This document shows, piece after piece, positions 32,015 to 43,845 of a stretch of DNA of 64,000 bases. The notes below the pieces were generated by a model. The model ran no database searches. It was not told the DNA's origin and worked only from the letters and a program-made list of their open reading frames with translations. The DNA comes from Haberlea rhodopensis. Lineage: Eukaryota; Streptophyta; Magnoliopsida; Lamiales; Gesneriaceae. Made by a program: the position numbers and the translations under genes. The stretch is from contig CAJQUN010001316.1 in NCBI GenBank assembly GCA_907163345.1, positions 1 through 64,000 on the forward strand, in the 5' to 3' direction. Each line of letters starts with the position of its first letter. Within the stretch, counting starts at the first letter, position 1.

Positions 32015-33305
32015 GCCATACTCACAACCATCTAATGCAATTACAACACATTATGCATTTCACAATTGCTATCACATAAAGTAATGCTCGTACGTCGCAC
32101 GTACCTTAATCTCCGAAGTCCGAGCCAAACCTTGCTCGAGTTCCATGCTCCGAGGAACGATGTGCTAACACGATAAATTAATTCACAATTAACCACGATC
32201 ATGCAACCCATGCTCAAGCACACCCATAACCCTCAAAAATATTGTCAACACACGACAATTAACCATTATCGAAAATTGCTCAAGAATTCCCCACAAATTT
32301 CGAATCTTAACAACACAAATCCAACCCAAATAATTACCATAATTCATCTAAAACATGAATTAATCAATTAACAACGAAAATCATCATCCCCAAGCCAAAA
32401 TCCCCAATTTTCGATTCAAGCCCTAAATTCGAATCCAATTCCTCAATTTCGAACACAATCAAGCATCATAATGCATCAACAACATGAATTAATCAATCCA
32501 TAACAAGAATCATCACTCCTTGTCAAAAATCCCCAAAATTCGAACCCTAACTCACGAAAATCGAGCTGAAATTCGAACCAAATGCAACAAATATTTCGAA
32601 CCACAAAAGTCTGAAATCATCGACTCAAAAACATCACAAAAACGCCCCAAAACACAGGAAGAAAAGCCCCAAAAATCGTACCAAAATCGGGCCACAAAAT
32701 CGGACAGAAACCAGTGACGAACCCTAGCGCTTTCTGCAGAAATCCGAGCTCGATTCTCGACGAAACTTCGAATTGTTGGTATGTATAGAAGCGCCTGGAA
32801 GAGACGATTCCAACGGCGGGTGGCACGCGCCGAACGGCGGCCGGACGGCGGCGGCCGAAGCACTTTTGTGCGCGGGGGTCAAAGGGGATCGGGAGTGGTC
32901 GCGGGCGAGGAGAGAGAAACGGGTGAGGAGAAATGGTTCCGATAATTAAAATCTCGGGTTCAACTGGTATTTATAGCAAAAATACCCCGAAATACTAATA
33001 GTCCCACAAATACATCATGATTCATTAAAAATCATCTGTTTTCAAAAATTCTCTCTCTAACTCAAAAACCGCCTACCGGTGCCCACACACAGCACCCGAG
33101 ATTCTGAGTCACACTAAAAACCCAACTCACAGGTTTTCACCGAAATGAGAATACGATCTCAACCTCGGGATCCAACGATCCCAACTACTCAAATAGACGA
33201 GCCCAGAAGGCCCAACACTTCGATTAAACCCCAAATCGCCACGTAAAACAACTTTACGGGTTATTAACACTCCGAGATTAACACCTATAATCCCTGGTCA
33301 TCACA
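30773..33305 (-). repeat. 5' LTR of element A (2533 bp)
   Basis: It is almost identical to 24553-27084, including the TATA box, hairpin array, GC-rich segment and the dyad GTACGT-CGC-ACGTAC (32090-32104). Differences include one extra C near 32599 and substitutions such as CTGTCCC for CTGTCTC near 31528. Confidence 0.93.
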
Positions 33306-33502
33306 AGACATGTCATGACATATTTGCATTTGATGATGCATGATACAGAACAATCACACTTGATGTTTCTAGTGCTTTATCGTTTTATGTTTCTTATTGA
33401 TATAGCACTGAGATGATTGTTTATCTATACTCATGTTGTGTGATTGTTTCTGTAGGGACTCATAGACGTGGGAGGATGGGATTGTGAGTCTTATTCAGCT
33501 GC

Positions 33503-35504
33503 TGTAATGCCTCGATTTGTTTAATACACGTATGATATGATTATGGTGTAATTATATCGCTTGACGATATGATAATGGGGGTTCGAGTGGAACCAAGAAT
33601 GGATTGATTCATATATGAAATGAAATATGAGAAGGCATGAAACATGGTGTGTAATACATTCATACTATAAACATGTGAATTATGGATTAAGTGTTGAAAG
33701 TGCATCAACATGTGCATATGAGTTTGCATTTGAGTATGCATGTAACTTTCATGTGCATTAGAGTTGCATTTGAATTTGGAGTGCATTGCATGTACATGTT
33801 AGTTAGCATGTAATTACCTTTAAATGGTATGATAGCAAGGGACTTAAGGAACTAAAGATCCTATATCAAGTGGATTAAGGGGATGAAATCACATACAACA
33901 CCTTTTACACCTACTAAAACACTACACAAGCTCCTCTCCATTTCTTTCAAGGAGTTGTTGGTTTGAGCTTGGATTTCACTTGTAACTTGAGCTAGGAGGG
34001 TGTGTGAAGTGGAATTGTACCATCTTGGTAAGAAATTCATAGTGGTATACTTGAATTATGTCATTCATGTTGATATATGTGAAGGGAAAGCTCAAGTGTG
34101 CATGTGTACAATCATATCATGTTTCTATGCTTTGAAGTGGAAGCTATGATGTTAGAATTATGTTCATATGTTCCTAGGGATTTCAAGAAACATGTTGAAG
34201 TGGTTTAATATGAGGTGTAGGAGAAGAACCATAGAGATAAACTTGAAAATCGCCATTGTCAAAACTTTCTGGACATCGGCGATCGATCGCGAGCTTTGTG
34301 GCGATCGATCGCCGATGCAGGGTAAATTTTAAGGCGGTGAAAGTTTGTGGCGATCGATCGCCAAGTTGTTGCGATCGATCGCGAGGGGACAGAGAGTTTT
34401 GGCGATCGATCGGTGCTGATGGCGATCGATCGCCAGTGTTAATATTTTGAAAAATCACATATTTTCTGGAATTTGATTTTAATGCCTATGATAACATGAT
34501 ATATTGTTGGCATTGTTGTAGCACCATCACAGGGGACAGGACAACGAGGCACTTAGCTATTGACAACTGCTTTATCTCGTTTGTGTCGCAGTACAGGTAC
34601 GTGTTGACGTACGGAGTATAGATATGATATGATGATGCTATTATGGTTTTGATATCATATGATTTATGTTATCGTTGTGTCATATGATTGGTAGTTTCAT
34701 ATGCATATGCATACATAGATTATCCATGATTGGTATGGATGCCTTGATAGATATGTGTATATGCTTTGGTACGATCATTGTCTTGATAGATATACCTGGT
34801 GGGGTATATGCTTTGACTGCCATGATAGATATGCTAGTGTTGGGCATATGCTTTGACTGGGATCGGTGCCTGGATAGATATGCTAGTGTGGGGCATATGC
34901 TTGGGCTGGGATCGTTGCCACGATAGATATACTACATATGCTTTGGCTTGAGAGATATACGCCTGGTGTGGGTATATACTCTGGTTATTATCACAGATGA
35001 GTATGGTACTATGATATGTGCTGCTAATATGAAGATGTGATGTGGTTTCACTGACATATTGAGCTGAATAGGCATATCATATGAGACTCGTGATAATAGG
35101 GAACTTGTTGAGACATGTCATGACATAGTGCATTTGTGGATGCATGATACAGAACATTCACGTTATCTGATTTATTGTGCTTTATCATTGATATTGATAT
35201 TGTGTTTTGATATTGCACTGAGATAGTTGTTATCTATACTCACGTTGTGAATGTTTCTGTAGGGACTCATAGACGTGGGGAGCGTGAGTCATGATTTCCG
35301 CTGCGAGGGGAACCACTGCCTAGGAGTTCTTTTGTATTAGGTTGTTTATGTACATGATATGTATAGTTCATTAGGGTTTTGATAACCTTGTAATCAACTT
35401 AACTAGTATGAACTCTTAATCCGTGCATGGTATATTACTTAATTCAGACTCACATATGTATGTTTAATGAATACATAAGGATTAAGTAAAAATCAGGCCC
35501 CACA
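33503..35504 (+). mobile_element. Solo LTR B' inside the LTR of element B
   Basis: TGTAATGCCTCGATTTG...CAGGCCCCACA, 2002 bp, flanked by perfect duplications GCTGC (33498-33502 and 35505-35509). It is a relative of the B LTR (same start, same downstream order, the GTACGT-GTTG-ACGTAC dyad at 34597-34612) but clearly diverged. No internal sequence follows, so it arose by LTR-LTR recombination after insertion. Confidence 0.9.
34275..34435. repeat. GCGATCGATCGC palindrome cluster in the B' LTR
   Basis: Six copies, five of them the exact 12-mer. The first two lie in a larger inverted repeat (CATCGGCGATCGATCGC...GCGATCGATCGCCGATG). The copies are more perfect than those in the B LTR. Confidence 0.95.
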
Positions 35505-35684
35505 GCTGCGAGCTGAACCACTGCTTAGGAGTTGTATTGCTCTAGGTTGTTTTGTTGTACATATGATGTATATTGTAACAACCTACATAGTAAAACTCTT
35601 AATCAGTGTATGATTTACTTAATTCCTACTCACATATGTATAAATGAACTGATATATAACGGATTAAGTAACGAGGACCCCACA

Positions 35685-36262
35685 TTAGTGGTATCATAGC
35701 AGTGGTTCGAGAACGGGGTGAACGAGGGTAGAGGAAGTGCATTAGGGAGATGCCTATTCACTTGATGGCATGTTATATCCTTAGTGTTGGATAGGATGTT
35801 CTACGAACATGCTCTATGTGTTGCTATATATATTGTTGTTAACCCTTGTTTTGCATTATGGTAGCATGAATTGGTATGAATCCCTATGAATATCACAAGG
35901 GATGTTGTGTGTGTACCTGTGATTGGTATACCGATTTTCTGTACTACCATTTGCCAGGGGGACATGAGATGTTTCTCTGGAGACTTCTCAATCATTCAGT
36001 TGTGAACGATATGTGTTTTGAATCTTAGGAGCAAGTTGCGGAGTGGTTGGAGCGTGGTAATCAAATCTTGGTATCAACTCCATGTGCAGAGTAAGTCTGG
36101 ATGAGACTGCGTATGAGAACTGATGGTGGAATGGATGTCTTCATATGGTGAGTTAAATCACTACTTGTTCTGATGATGAGTTGTTGATTATGACATATGA
36201 TGTGAAAATGTTTGTGAGGGTAACTGTAATTGTGATCTGGTGTATCGTAAACAGTCCAGGGG
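35685..36262 (+). other. Start of the internal region of element B with primer-binding site
   Basis: TGGTATCATAGCAG (35689-35702) is the primer site, with one mismatch to the A/D site. The remaining 560 bases show no ORF. It is cut at 36262 by element C and resumes at 60327. Confidence 0.75.
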
Positions 36263-36682
36263 TGGTAGCGCTTATCGCGTACGCCCAAATTAACCCTTCT
36301 CAAGTTAATAGCAAAAGTATGTAGTAGCGAGAGTAGGGATCGATCCCACAGGGAAGGTAGTATTTTTTCGTGTCAATTTAAAAACGAATAGTAAAAAGGG
36401 GGGTTTTGAGTTGAGTGATTACTACTAAGCAAATTTTAAGAATTAAACTAATTAACGAGATTAACTAAAGCGATTAAAACTTATGAGAGTGAAGCGATTC
36501 TTGGTTTCCGGTCAACTTTACTTTTGCAAAATTCTCTCTTGATCATCAAATCACTAACATTTGAATTCTTTCAATTATTCATCGATTGAAAAATGAATTC
36601 CTACCCACCTTAATTGTAGTCAAAGAGAAAACAACATTCAATCCGACCCTTATCAAATCTCTAATCAAATCTACAGCCGTTA

Positions 36683-38146
36683 TGTTGGGATATGCCCTAA
36701 GACATGTCATTAGATGATTGTTTATGACATACAATGTATTATGATTTTATAAATGACAAATCATTATTATATATTATTCGAATATCTGTGCAATATGAAT
36801 TGATATATAAGTTAATGTCCTTAGAATAATATTGTATTATTCTTAAAGATTGTCCCTAGTCAAGTATTATCATAAATAAGGATAATGATAATACATTGAG
36901 ACTAGTATGTTTTGATTGATGAATTGTTCATGGATATGAGATATCAAATCAACACATGGGTACATGTTAGAGAACGATGTACTGGACAGACCCAACATGA
37001 GAATGCTACATGGATAGTTATATGAGTGTCATAAGCATTTCTCATAGTGATAATAATGTATGTAATCCTTACGACTTGAGATCATCAGAGATCCCAACAT
37101 AAGGAGTTATGTATCTTGATATTGTCAAACGTTACCTGTAACAGGGTAAACTATAAAGGCAACTATTGGATACACTACGAATTATGTAGAGGGATGTTGA
37201 TTGATCAAGATAGGATTTGTCACTCATATATAACAGGAGAAGTGTTTGGCCCTTGATCAAGTAAGACTAAAATGCATGGCCGTGCTCGAATGAGTCGATA
37301 TGTGATATCGAGCTTATTTGTTTATTCTAGTTCTACTTGGGGATCAAGAAATAGAGATTGAATATACGAGTATGACTATTCCATGACTCGTGTTCAATCT
37401 AAACACATTGGACAAAGGGATTAAGTTACATGGTTAATATTATCACAAGTTCTAAGGTTATGTCGAGTCAATGACATTCTTGTAATTTGGGTAGCCTTGA
37501 TGTGTTGCTAGATACCGCTCATTGCTTGTGACATAAAATAAGATTTTATGTCACTGCCAACATTACAAGATCCTATCGGGTCGCACAAAAGATTAAAGCG
37601 ATAAAGGGAATTAAATTCATGGGATGAATTAAATAATTAAGAAGAGTCTTAATTAAATGATTATAAGGATTTAATTAAATCATGGGTTTGGGCCCATGAG
37701 ACTTTAAGAAAGTCTTGAACCTTAATTAAATCTTATAATATAAATACAAGGTTATAATTAATTGTAAAACACTACAATTCATAAAACCTAAACCTACTCT
37801 CACACTCGGCCGCCTCTCCATTGGATATCACCGCCGCAGCCGCCGTGTGTGTTCTTTTGATTGGCCGCCGTTTATCGGTTTTGAACCGTGAGTTCGGTTT
37901 TGGTTCAAGAATAAGTCTAGCAACTTGTTCTTGAACGTCCCTTGTTCGATTTGATCGTGTGGATACCGTAGAGACAAAGGTGCAAACTTTTGTTTGTGAC
38001 TCGTGGTGCTATAACAAGGATTCTGTATCAAACACGCTACAAGGGTGAGACTCTTTAATCATTCCGATATGAATACTCTGTATAGGTCCATGGTTAGGAA
38101 TCCAAATTTTATTTCCGCTGCGTATTTGCATGTTGGATTCCTTACA
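36683..38146 (+). repeat. 5' LTR of element E (1464 bp)
   Basis: TGTTGGGATATGCCC...GGATTCCTTACA. TATA box TATAAATA at 37739-37746. The primer site TGGTATCAGAGCC follows at 38148-38160. Confidence 0.93.
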
Positions 38147-39929
38147 GTGGTATCAGAGCCGTGTACAAAGCTCATATCGGAATTATGTGGTTAATCGTTT
38201 AATCATGTTTAGAATTATATTGCATGCTTTAAAACTGTATAATTCATATATGATATGGAATAAATTGAGTTTGTGAAATCATCGTAAAATTATATATGAT
38301 ATAATTGACTATTTATGTATACGATACACAAAAGCGAAATCCGAGCCCATAGCTCTTGATGGTTCGGCCACCACCATCACCGAACTTGACCCACGGCTGC
38401 CACATGAGGGCTAGGGTTTTCGAACCCTTGGCTCGAGATGGTTTAGCCGTTGTGGCTCATGGTTGTGCATAGAGGTGTCGAAACATGGCTAGGGTTTAGA
38501 ACCCTTCTTTTGGCTCGATAAAATTCATTAACGGCGCATTAAAAAGGTTCGAACCATGATTCACGAAACCATGCATGTTAGCGGCTACCTCCACATGAGA
38601 GCTAGGGTTTTCGAACTCATTGGCTCGAGATGGTCAAGCCGCCAACGTCATGAATCGTGCATGAAAGGCCGAGAACAATAACAAAGGTTTCGAACCATTG
38701 TGGCTCGTGACGGCTAGGGTTTCGAACCCTAGCAGCCTTGAATGGCTCACGGCCATCGTCCAAAATTGTTAGGGTTTCGAACCCTCGTGGTTGGGCCGTG
38801 GTTTTGGGCTAAGGTTCTGTGACATGTGATGTCCCGAGCGTACGATAATTTCATAAAATTTATTTTACTGTTTTATTGGGATTAAATTTTAAAATGTTTA
38901 GAATTTAATTCATTAATTGTTATAGCATGTTTTATGTTTTGTTTGAGCATGGTGCATGGTTATAGCCCTATGCCCTATTAGATAGGAGTTTGTGAATGTT
39001 TGTAATTTAATACGGCCAGCGAGTCGTGCCTTCTCTATTTTTCCGAATGTATTCCCTCCCCTATGCTCCCCCTCGAATGTAACTCGAGGAATTCTCTAAA
39101 TCATGTAATTGTTATATAGTTTAGTTAGAGTTTTATTGATGGAGATCTATGAAGATGGACCATGGTGCCGGGATGAGAAGGCCATTCACAAAAGGGAGCC
39201 AAAGATGTGCTTGGAGAAGTTACTCTTAGGTTGACTTTTTTAGATTTTCTCATTGGCTTGAGAAATCTTTAGTTGGGGCTATAACCATGGCACGTTTTCA
39301 TTATGTTGATGTATGAGATGCATGTTTAATGTTTTATTTATCATTGCTGCTTATATATATATATATATGTAGATATGTATATATTCATATATGTACCGGA
39401 CATATTTTCAATATTAATAAAATCATGAGATCAATAAATCCCTCTTAGAATATTAAGTTTAAGATGCCTTCCAATTAAAAATACTCGTCAAGACTTCGAT
39501 TGAACATGTGTGGGTTTGCCAAAGCAACGCACCGTGACAATCTTAGTAAGACACGAAAGGATAAAAGTGATATCCGTGTTATTTTAAAATTGGGTTCGAC
39601 TTAACTAGCGTTATCTCAATATGATTGGGAACCTAGAGGCATGGGGTTGGAAAATAATTCATTAGATGAATTTGAACAAAGCGTTGTTCGTCCAACCATC
39701 CAAGAATTGCATGTGATTGTAATTGACAAAGAGTTGTCTACCTAAATAACCGAGTCTTGGGCGATTAGCCAAAGCTAACTCAAGATTAAGTGAAATATGG
39801 ATCTTGGCCCACTAAAATTTTCGAGGGTTGATAATTTTAAACAAAATAGTGGGAGTATCATTTAATATAAGACCATATTAAATGATTAAAATCATGAACT
39901 TATTTTGCATATTTATATTGTAGATATCC
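38147..39929 (+). other. Long 5' leader of element E with repeated GGGTTTCGAACCC words
   Basis: After the primer site, about 1.8 kb has no ORF. Between about 38400 and 38790 the near-palindrome AGGGTTTCGAACCC recurs five times (near 38415, 38495, 38609, 38717 and 38771), three of them beside GGCTCGAGATGG or a similar word. This gives a local direct-repeat structure. The rest is AT-rich, with a short (TA)n at 39353-39368. Confidence 0.75.
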
Positions 39930-40822
39930 ATGGCAACAAACAACGTTACAAATGCACTATCATTGCGATCGGTCCTTGAGAAGGACAAACTGAATGGACA
40001 AATTTCCTAGACTGGTATAGGAATTTGAGGATTGTCCTCAAGCAAGAAAAGAAACAATATGTCCTAGAGGAACCCTTACCTGCTGAGGAACCTCCCTTGA
40101 CGGCTGCTAAAGCATTTAAAGATGCTTACAAGAAGCATCAAAATGACGCACTTGATGTTTGGTGCCTTATGCTTGCCACCATGAACTCTGAGCTTCAGAA
40201 GCAACATGAGGAAATGGAGGCGTTCGATATGATCGAGCATCTGAAGCAACTGTACCAACAACAAGCAAGACAAGAGAGGTATGACGTCTCTAAAGCGTTA
40301 TTCCAGTGTAGAATGGTAGAAGGAAGTCTGGTTGGAACTCATGTACTCAAGATGATTGGCTACATTGAGAAGCTGGCTTTTCCTTTGGACCGACAGTTGG
40401 CCACTGACGTGATCTTGCAATCTTTGCCTGAAAGCTTCAGCCAATTTGTCTTGAATTACAATATGATTGAAATTGAAAAGACTCTACCTCAGTTGCTTGG
40501 CATGCTGAGAACTTTTGAAGCTAACAGCAAGAAGTCTAAGCCTACTAATGTTCTTATTGTGAATAAGAGCAAAGGAAGGGCTAAAGCAAAAGGCTTCAAG
40601 AAGAACAAGAAGGTCCTTGTTACGTCTAAGCCACATGTTTCTGCACTAAAGCCAAAGGGAGGAGTGGCAAAAGAGGGGAACTGTTTCCATTGCGGTGAGA
40701 CCGGACATTGGAAAAGAAATTGCAAAGTTTATCTGGAGGATCTTAAGAAGATGAAGGGAAGTGTGACTTCCACTTCAGGTATTTTTGTTATAGAAGTCAA
40801 TTTATCTACTTCTTCATCATAG
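39930..40822 (+). pseudogene. Element E gag with frameshift
   Basis: The natural start is the ATG at 39930 (MATNNVTNALSLRS). A one-base loss near 39996 shifts the frame into a TAG at 40008-40010. The correct frame reopens upstream of 40025 and continues to a TAG at 40820-40822. The capsid part contains VWCLMLATMNSELQ and YDVSKALFQCRMVEGS. A CCHC knuckle CFHCGETGHWKRNC lies near 40681-40722. Gag would package the RNA. The final TAG stands where Copia polyproteins usually read through into protease without a stop, so it looks like a nonsense mutation. Confidence 0.88.
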
Positions 40823-40969
40823 GTATTAAATACTGGATGTGGATCTCACATTTTTGTTAATGTGCAGGATCTTAAAAGGAGTAGGAAATTAGCAAAAGGC
40901 GAAGTAGATCTCTGAGTTGGAAATGGAGCAAGAGTTGTTGCATTAGCTATAGGAGATTATTCATTATCT
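40823..40969 (+). pseudogene. Element E protease, active-site Asp lost and stop gained
   Basis: The frame continues directly from gag: VLNTGCGSHIFVN. The usual D-S/T-G active site reads N-T-G (AAT at 40829-40831). An in-frame TGA follows at 40913-40915 (EVDL*VGNG). Both changes, and the TAG before them, fit G:C to A:T transitions. The domain ends in the next open frame (IISISCLDKFGFSF). Confidence 0.82.
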
Positions 40970-42214
40970 TTGCCTTCCGGTTTATCTTTAGATTTAAAAG
41001 ACTGTTATTTTGTGCCTTCAATTACTAGAAACATTATCTCTATCTCTTGTTTGGACAAGTTTGGATTTTCATTTATTATAAAGGACAATTGTTGCTCCAT
41101 TTATTTAAATGATATGTTTTATGCTAGTGCACAAATGATTAATGGTCTTTATGTATTAAATCTTGATATTCCTGTCTATAACATAAATACTAAAAGGATT
41201 AAGAATAATGATTCTAATCCAACTTATCTCTGGCATTGTCGCTTGGGCCATATAAACGAGAATCGCATATCAAAATTTCATAAGGATGGAGTATTGGATT
41301 TATTTGATTTTGAATCATATGAAACATGTGAATCTTGTTTAATGGGCAAGATGACTAAAGCTCCTTTCAAGGGACATGTTGAAAGGACAAATGATTTATT
41401 GAGTCTCATACATAGTGATGTATGTAGACCAATAAGCACACATGCTAGAGGTGGTTTTCAATACTTCGTTACATTTACTGATGACTTCAGTAGATATGTG
41501 TCTGTGTACCTACTGAAACATAAACATGAAACCTTTGAAAAGTTCAAGGATTTCAAGAATGAAGTACAAAACCAACTTGGTAAAAGTATCAAAATCCTTC
41601 GATCAGATCGAGGAGGTGAATACCTTAGCCAAGAGTTTCATGACTATCTGAAGGAGTGTGGGATAGTCCCAAAACTCACTCCTCCGTATACTCCACAATG
41701 GAATGGTGTATCCGAGAGGAGAAATCGAACCTTGTTGGACATGGTTAGATCAAAGATGAGTCATGCAGATCTTCCGATATCCTTTTGGGGACATGCTTTA
41801 GAAACATCAATATTCATACTGAACCGTGTTCCATCTAAATCAGTGGAAAAGACACCATATGAGATATGGACTGGGAAACGTCCTAGTATGTCTTTTATGA
41901 AGACTTGGGGTTGTGAGGCTTTCGTGAGACGTCACGCCTCTAACAAACTTGGACCAAAATATGATAAGTGTTTATTTGTGGGGTATCCTAAGGAAACGAA
42001 AGGATATTATTTCTATTATCCCACCGAGAACAAAGTGGTTGTTGCTCGGACTGGTGTCTTTCTTGAAAGAGAATTTATTTCTAGAAAAACCAGTGGGAGA
42101 CATATAGAACTTAGTGAAGTTCAACCACAAGAAAACACTGAACATGATATTGAGATGGAAACAGAGCAGACACCACAAGCTGTTGTGGATAAAGTATATA
42201 TGGATTTATTGTGA
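40970..42214 (+). CDS. pol: Element E protease end, zinc finger and integrase
   Basis: A 414-codon open frame in the same frame as gag and protease. The HHCC finger is H89, H94, C120 and C123 (LWHCRLGH...CESC). The integrase triad D150 (IHSDVC), D213 (RSDRGGEY) and E249 (GVSERRN) has the exact D-D-35-E spacing. It inserts element DNA into the host chromosome. A TGA at 42212-42214 ends it; the RT continues in another frame, so about one or two bases were gained or lost near 42200. The ATG at 40970 is only the first after the protease stop. Confidence 0.88.
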   Translation: MPSGLSLDLKDCYFVPSITRNIISISCLDKFGFSFIIKDNCCSIYLNDMFYASAQMINGLYVLNLDIPVYNINTKRIKNNDSNPTYLWHCRLGHINENRISKFHKDGVLDLFDFESYETCESCLMGKMTKAPFKGHVERTNDLLSLIHSDVCRPISTHARGGFQYFVTFTDDFSRYVSVYLLKHKHETFEKFKDFKNEVQNQLGKSIKILRSDRGGEYLSQEFHDYLKECGIVPKLTPPYTPQWNGVSERRNRTLLDMVRSKMSHADLPISFWGHALETSIFILNRVPSKSVEKTPYEIWTGKRPSMSFMKTWGCEAFVRRHASNKLGPKYDKCLFVGYPKETKGYYFYYPTENKVVVARTGVFLEREFISRKTSGRHIELSEVQPQENTEHDIEMETEQTPQAVVDKVYMDLL

Positions 42215-43830
42215 CTCAACAAGGTGACTTACTACTTATTGATGAGGATGAGCCGTTATCTTATCAAGAAGCTATAATGGGCACTGATTCTGAGAAATGG
42301 CAAGAAGCCATGAAATCTGAAATGGAATCCATGTATGTAAACCAAGTATGGACTTTGGTTGACCCACCTGAAGGGGTGAGACCCATAGGGTGCAAATGGA
42401 TTTTCAAGAAGAAGACCGACATGGATGGTAATGTACAAACCTTTAAAGGTCGACTGGTAGCAAAAGGTTTCAAACAAATTCATGGTATTGACTATGATGA
42501 AACTTTTTCACCAGTTGCCATGGTTAAATCCATTAGGATCTTACTTGCAATAGCTGCATTTCATGATTATGAAATCTGGCAGATGGATGTCAAAACAGCT
42601 TTCCTTAATGGAAATCTGCTTGAGGATGTGTACATGACACAGCCCGAGGGTTTTGTCGATCCAAAGGATGCTGGAAAGATATGCAAGCTACAACGATCCA
42701 TTTATGGATTGAAGCAAGCTTCTTGGAGTTGGAATCTTCGTTTTGATGATGCAGTCAAAGAGTTTGGTTTCATCAAAAACGTAGATGAACCTTGTGTCTA
42801 CAAGAAGGCCAGTGGGAGCATAACTATCTTCCTAATATTGTATGTAGATGACATACTTCTAATTGGGAATGATATCCCTGCCTTACAATCTGTAAAGATT
42901 TGGCTAGGGAATTGCTTTTCTATGAAAGACTTGGGTGAAGCCACCTATGTATTAGGAATCAAGATCTATAGAGATAGATCGAGAAGATTACTCGGCCTAA
43001 GTCAAAGTACATACATAGACAAAGTGCTAAAACGGTTTAGCATGCAAGAATCAAAGAAAGGATTTGTGCCTATGACACATGGGATACATCTCTCGAAGGA
43101 TCAGTGTCCTTCAACACCAGATGAGATACAACGCATGAGTAAGATTCCATATGCGTCAGCTATTGGATCTATCATGTATGCCATGATATGTATTCGTCCC
43201 GATGTTTCGTATGCTTTGAGCATGACGAGCAGATATCAAGTTGATCCAGGTGAAAGTCACTGGATTGCAGTCAAGAACATCCTGAAGTACTTAAGAAGAA
43301 CTAAGGATACATTCTTGATTTATGGAGGTGAGGAAGAGCTCAATGTAATAGGTTACACTGATGCAAGTTTCCAAACCGACAAAGATGATTTTCGATCGCA
43401 ATCAGGATATGTGTTTTGCCTAAATGGAGGTGCTGTAAGCTGGAAGAGTTCAAAGCAAGAGACAGTAGCCGATTCTACAACTGAAGCTGAATATATTGCT
43501 GCCTCAGATGCAGCAAAGAAAGCTGTTTGGATCAAGAAGTTCATTTCCGAACTTGGGGTGATGCCTAGCATTCTAGATCCGATTGAACTATATTGTGACA
43601 ACAATGGAGCTATCACATTGGCTAAGGAACCCAAATCTCACCAAAGATCCAAGCACATACTTCGGCGCTTTCATTTCATTCGAGAAATCGTTGAAAGAGG
43701 AGATGTAAAGATACGCAAAGTACCAACAGATGATAATGTATCTGACCCATTGACGAAGCCACTGTCACAGCAGAAGCATGATCGTCATACTAGATCTCTA
43801 GGCATCAAGTATATGTCTGATTGGTCTTAG
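42215..43830 (+). CDS. pol: Element E reverse transcriptase and RNase H
   Basis: The open frame reads 538 codons from about 42211 to a TAG at 43828-43830. RT: CKWIFKKKTDMDGN, WQMDVKTAFLNG (first Asp, residue 126), IYGLKQASWSW, YVDD at 211-214. RNase H: YTDASFQTDKDDF, DSTTEAEYIAASDAAKKA, LYCDNNGAI, and the end motif SDPLTKPL. All expected catalytic residues are visible. It has no start codon of its own, being the frameshifted end of the polyprotein, so it is probably not expressed as it stands. It closely matches the RNase H of E-left. Confidence 0.9.
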
Positions 43831-43845
43831 TGCAAGTGGGAGATT

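Larger units (their letters stand above)
24553..33305 (-). mobile_element. Element A: complete pol-less LTR retrotransposon
   Basis: It is flanked by perfect 5 bp duplications AGACA (24548-24552 and 33306-33310), with TG...CA ends and two LTRs of 2532 and 2533 bp that differ at about nine sites plus one single-base indel by eye. It therefore looks recent. The internal region of 3688 bp has primer site and polypurine tract but no recognisable gene. The same family occurs as element D on the plus strand. It lies in the 5' LTR of element B. Confidence 0.92.
23008..35684 (+). repeat. 5' LTR of element B in three pieces (about 1.9 kb net)
   Basis: The pieces are 23008-24552, 33311-33502 and 35510-35684, separated by element A and the B' solo LTR. 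Removing these and one copy of each target duplication gives about 1913 bases, near the 2002 bp B' LTR. A TATATAAA box lies at 23332-23339. The palindrome cluster at 23738-23996 is therefore in the transcribed part. GTACGT-GTTG-ACGTAC at 24149-24164 is a conserved dyad. The end is GGACCCCACA. Confidence 0.85.

Noticed and set aside
38400..38790. tRNA genes suggested by B-box-like GGTTCGAAACC
   Set aside because: No A box, acceptor stem or cloverleaf can be built around any copy.
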